A DNA stretch of 64,000 nucleotides from Psychroserpens sp041224425. Lineage in GTDB: Bacteria; Bacteroidota; Bacteroidia; Flavobacteriales; Flavobacteriaceae. The notes under the pieces were generated by a model. That model did no database searches, had not been told where the DNA came from, and saw nothing but the letters and a program-made list of their open reading frames with translations. The translations under genes and the position numbers were made by a program. Below are positions 63,782 through 64,000 of this stretch, in pieces. Location: NCBI RefSeq assembly GCF_041224425.1, contig NZ_JBGFGL010000077.1, positions 124,001 to 188,000 on the forward strand, read 5' to 3'. Positions within the stretch are counted from its first letter, which is position 1, and each line of letters begins with the position of its first letter.

Positions 63782-64000
63782 CACAGAAGATTTCACGAAA
63801 CGCTTGCAAAAAGTCATCGATTATTACGGTGAATCCGCCTCTTCATTTGCTGAAAAAATTGGTGTACAGCGCTCAAGTATTTCACATATATTATCGGGTC
63901 GAAATAAGCCGAGTTTGGATTTCGTCTTGAAAGTCCTCTCCTCTTTTCCTGAAGTGGAATTATATTGGCTAATGAATGGCAAAGGACAATTTCCTTCACA
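63774..64000 (+). CDS. XRE-family helix-turn-helix regulator, 3' end outside window
   Basis: The first 75 residues are visible and the frame continues past the right edge. They form an HTH_3 domain (LQKVIDYYGESASSFAEKIG, VQRSSISHILSGRNKPSLDF, VLKVLSSFPEVELYWLMNGK). A -7 box and two copies of the palindrome precede or cover its start, so it is likely autoregulated. Confidence 0.88.
   Translation, partial: MINTEDFTKRLQKVIDYYGESASSFAEKIGVQRSSISHILSGRNKPSLDFVLKVLSSFPEVELYWLMNGKGQFPS

Noticed and set aside
63814..63999. Minus-strand frame of 61 codons at the right edge
   Set aside because: It is the shadow of the XRE regulator, which has a clear HTH domain on the plus strand.
1..64000. CRISPR array, rRNA, tRNA, insertion sequence or prophage
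   Set aside because: I saw no regular direct repeats with spacers, no rRNA or tRNA-like sequence in the intergenic regions, and no transposase, integrase or phage structural protein among the reading frames.

Overview
The window looks like chromosomal DNA of a marine-type Flavobacteriaceae (Bacteroidota). The evidence is AT-rich sequence, near-absent Shine-Dalgarno sites, repeated TAnnTTTG -7 promoter boxes, a type IX secretion C-terminal sorting domain, lipoproteins with acidic residues after the lipid-attachment Cys, a DUF1853 protein, and a fused E1 alpha/beta 2-oxoacid dehydrogenase. I saw no rRNA, tRNA, CRISPR array, transposase or phage module. Both ends cut through genes: tamB on the left and an XRE-type regulator on the right.

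Layout. 1-6.2 kb: tamB (3' end outside the window, no ATG start), tsaD, a TruA-family pseudouridine synthase. 6.2-9.4 kb: a large secreted M43 metalloprotease. 9.4-16.7 kb: the complete histidine operon, read leftwards as hisG-D-C-B-H-A-F-IE with overlapping or abutting genes, preceded by an 18-codon leader peptide with four consecutive His codons and an attenuator hairpin. 16.7-24.3 kb: prohibitin-like protein, VWA membrane protein, fabG, DUF1853 protein, topoisomerase III, RluE-type pseudouridine synthase. 24.3-29.5 kb: a TetR-ABC-HlyD-TolC export operon with a palindromic operator and a strikingly degenerate ABC ATPase. 29.5-36.5 kb: secreted hypothetical protein, DEAD/DEAH helicase, Hsp20, a gene-poor stretch with two tiny ORFs and a terminator, ExbD, 3D-domain lipoprotein, small membrane protein, fused E1. 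36.6-44.9 kb: Fe(II)/2OG oxygenase, SUI1, DUF1835, nucleoside phosphorylase, NMT1-like binding protein, small membrane protein, ung, JmjC-like cupin, MutS2 without Smr domain.

The most unusual part is 44.9-54 kb. First comes a two-gene lipoprotein operon whose second gene is a clear homologue of the cholesterol-dependent cytolysins. It has a lipobox and lacks the Trp-rich undecapeptide. Its leader region could fold as a three-way junction, and it is divergent from a TPR/HTH sensor-regulator. After a DCC1-like protein and an unexplained 137-bp structured element comes a translationally coupled cassette: ATP-grasp ligase, TerB-like protein, N-formylglutamate amidohydrolase-like protein and a DUF1704 (QEGLA/MATCAP-like) metallocarboxypeptidase. 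This could be an amino-acid ligation and removal system.

54-64 kb returns to ordinary metabolism: a dicarboxylate symporter, aroC, an LpxH-like phosphoesterase, a fused FAD/Fe-S dehydrogenase, a small beta-barrel, DinB, an Lrp regulator and an M14 carboxypeptidase. The last is divergent from the XRE regulator across a 304-bp region carrying five copies of a TTTAC-N4-GTAAA-type palindrome, two of which overlap -7 boxes.
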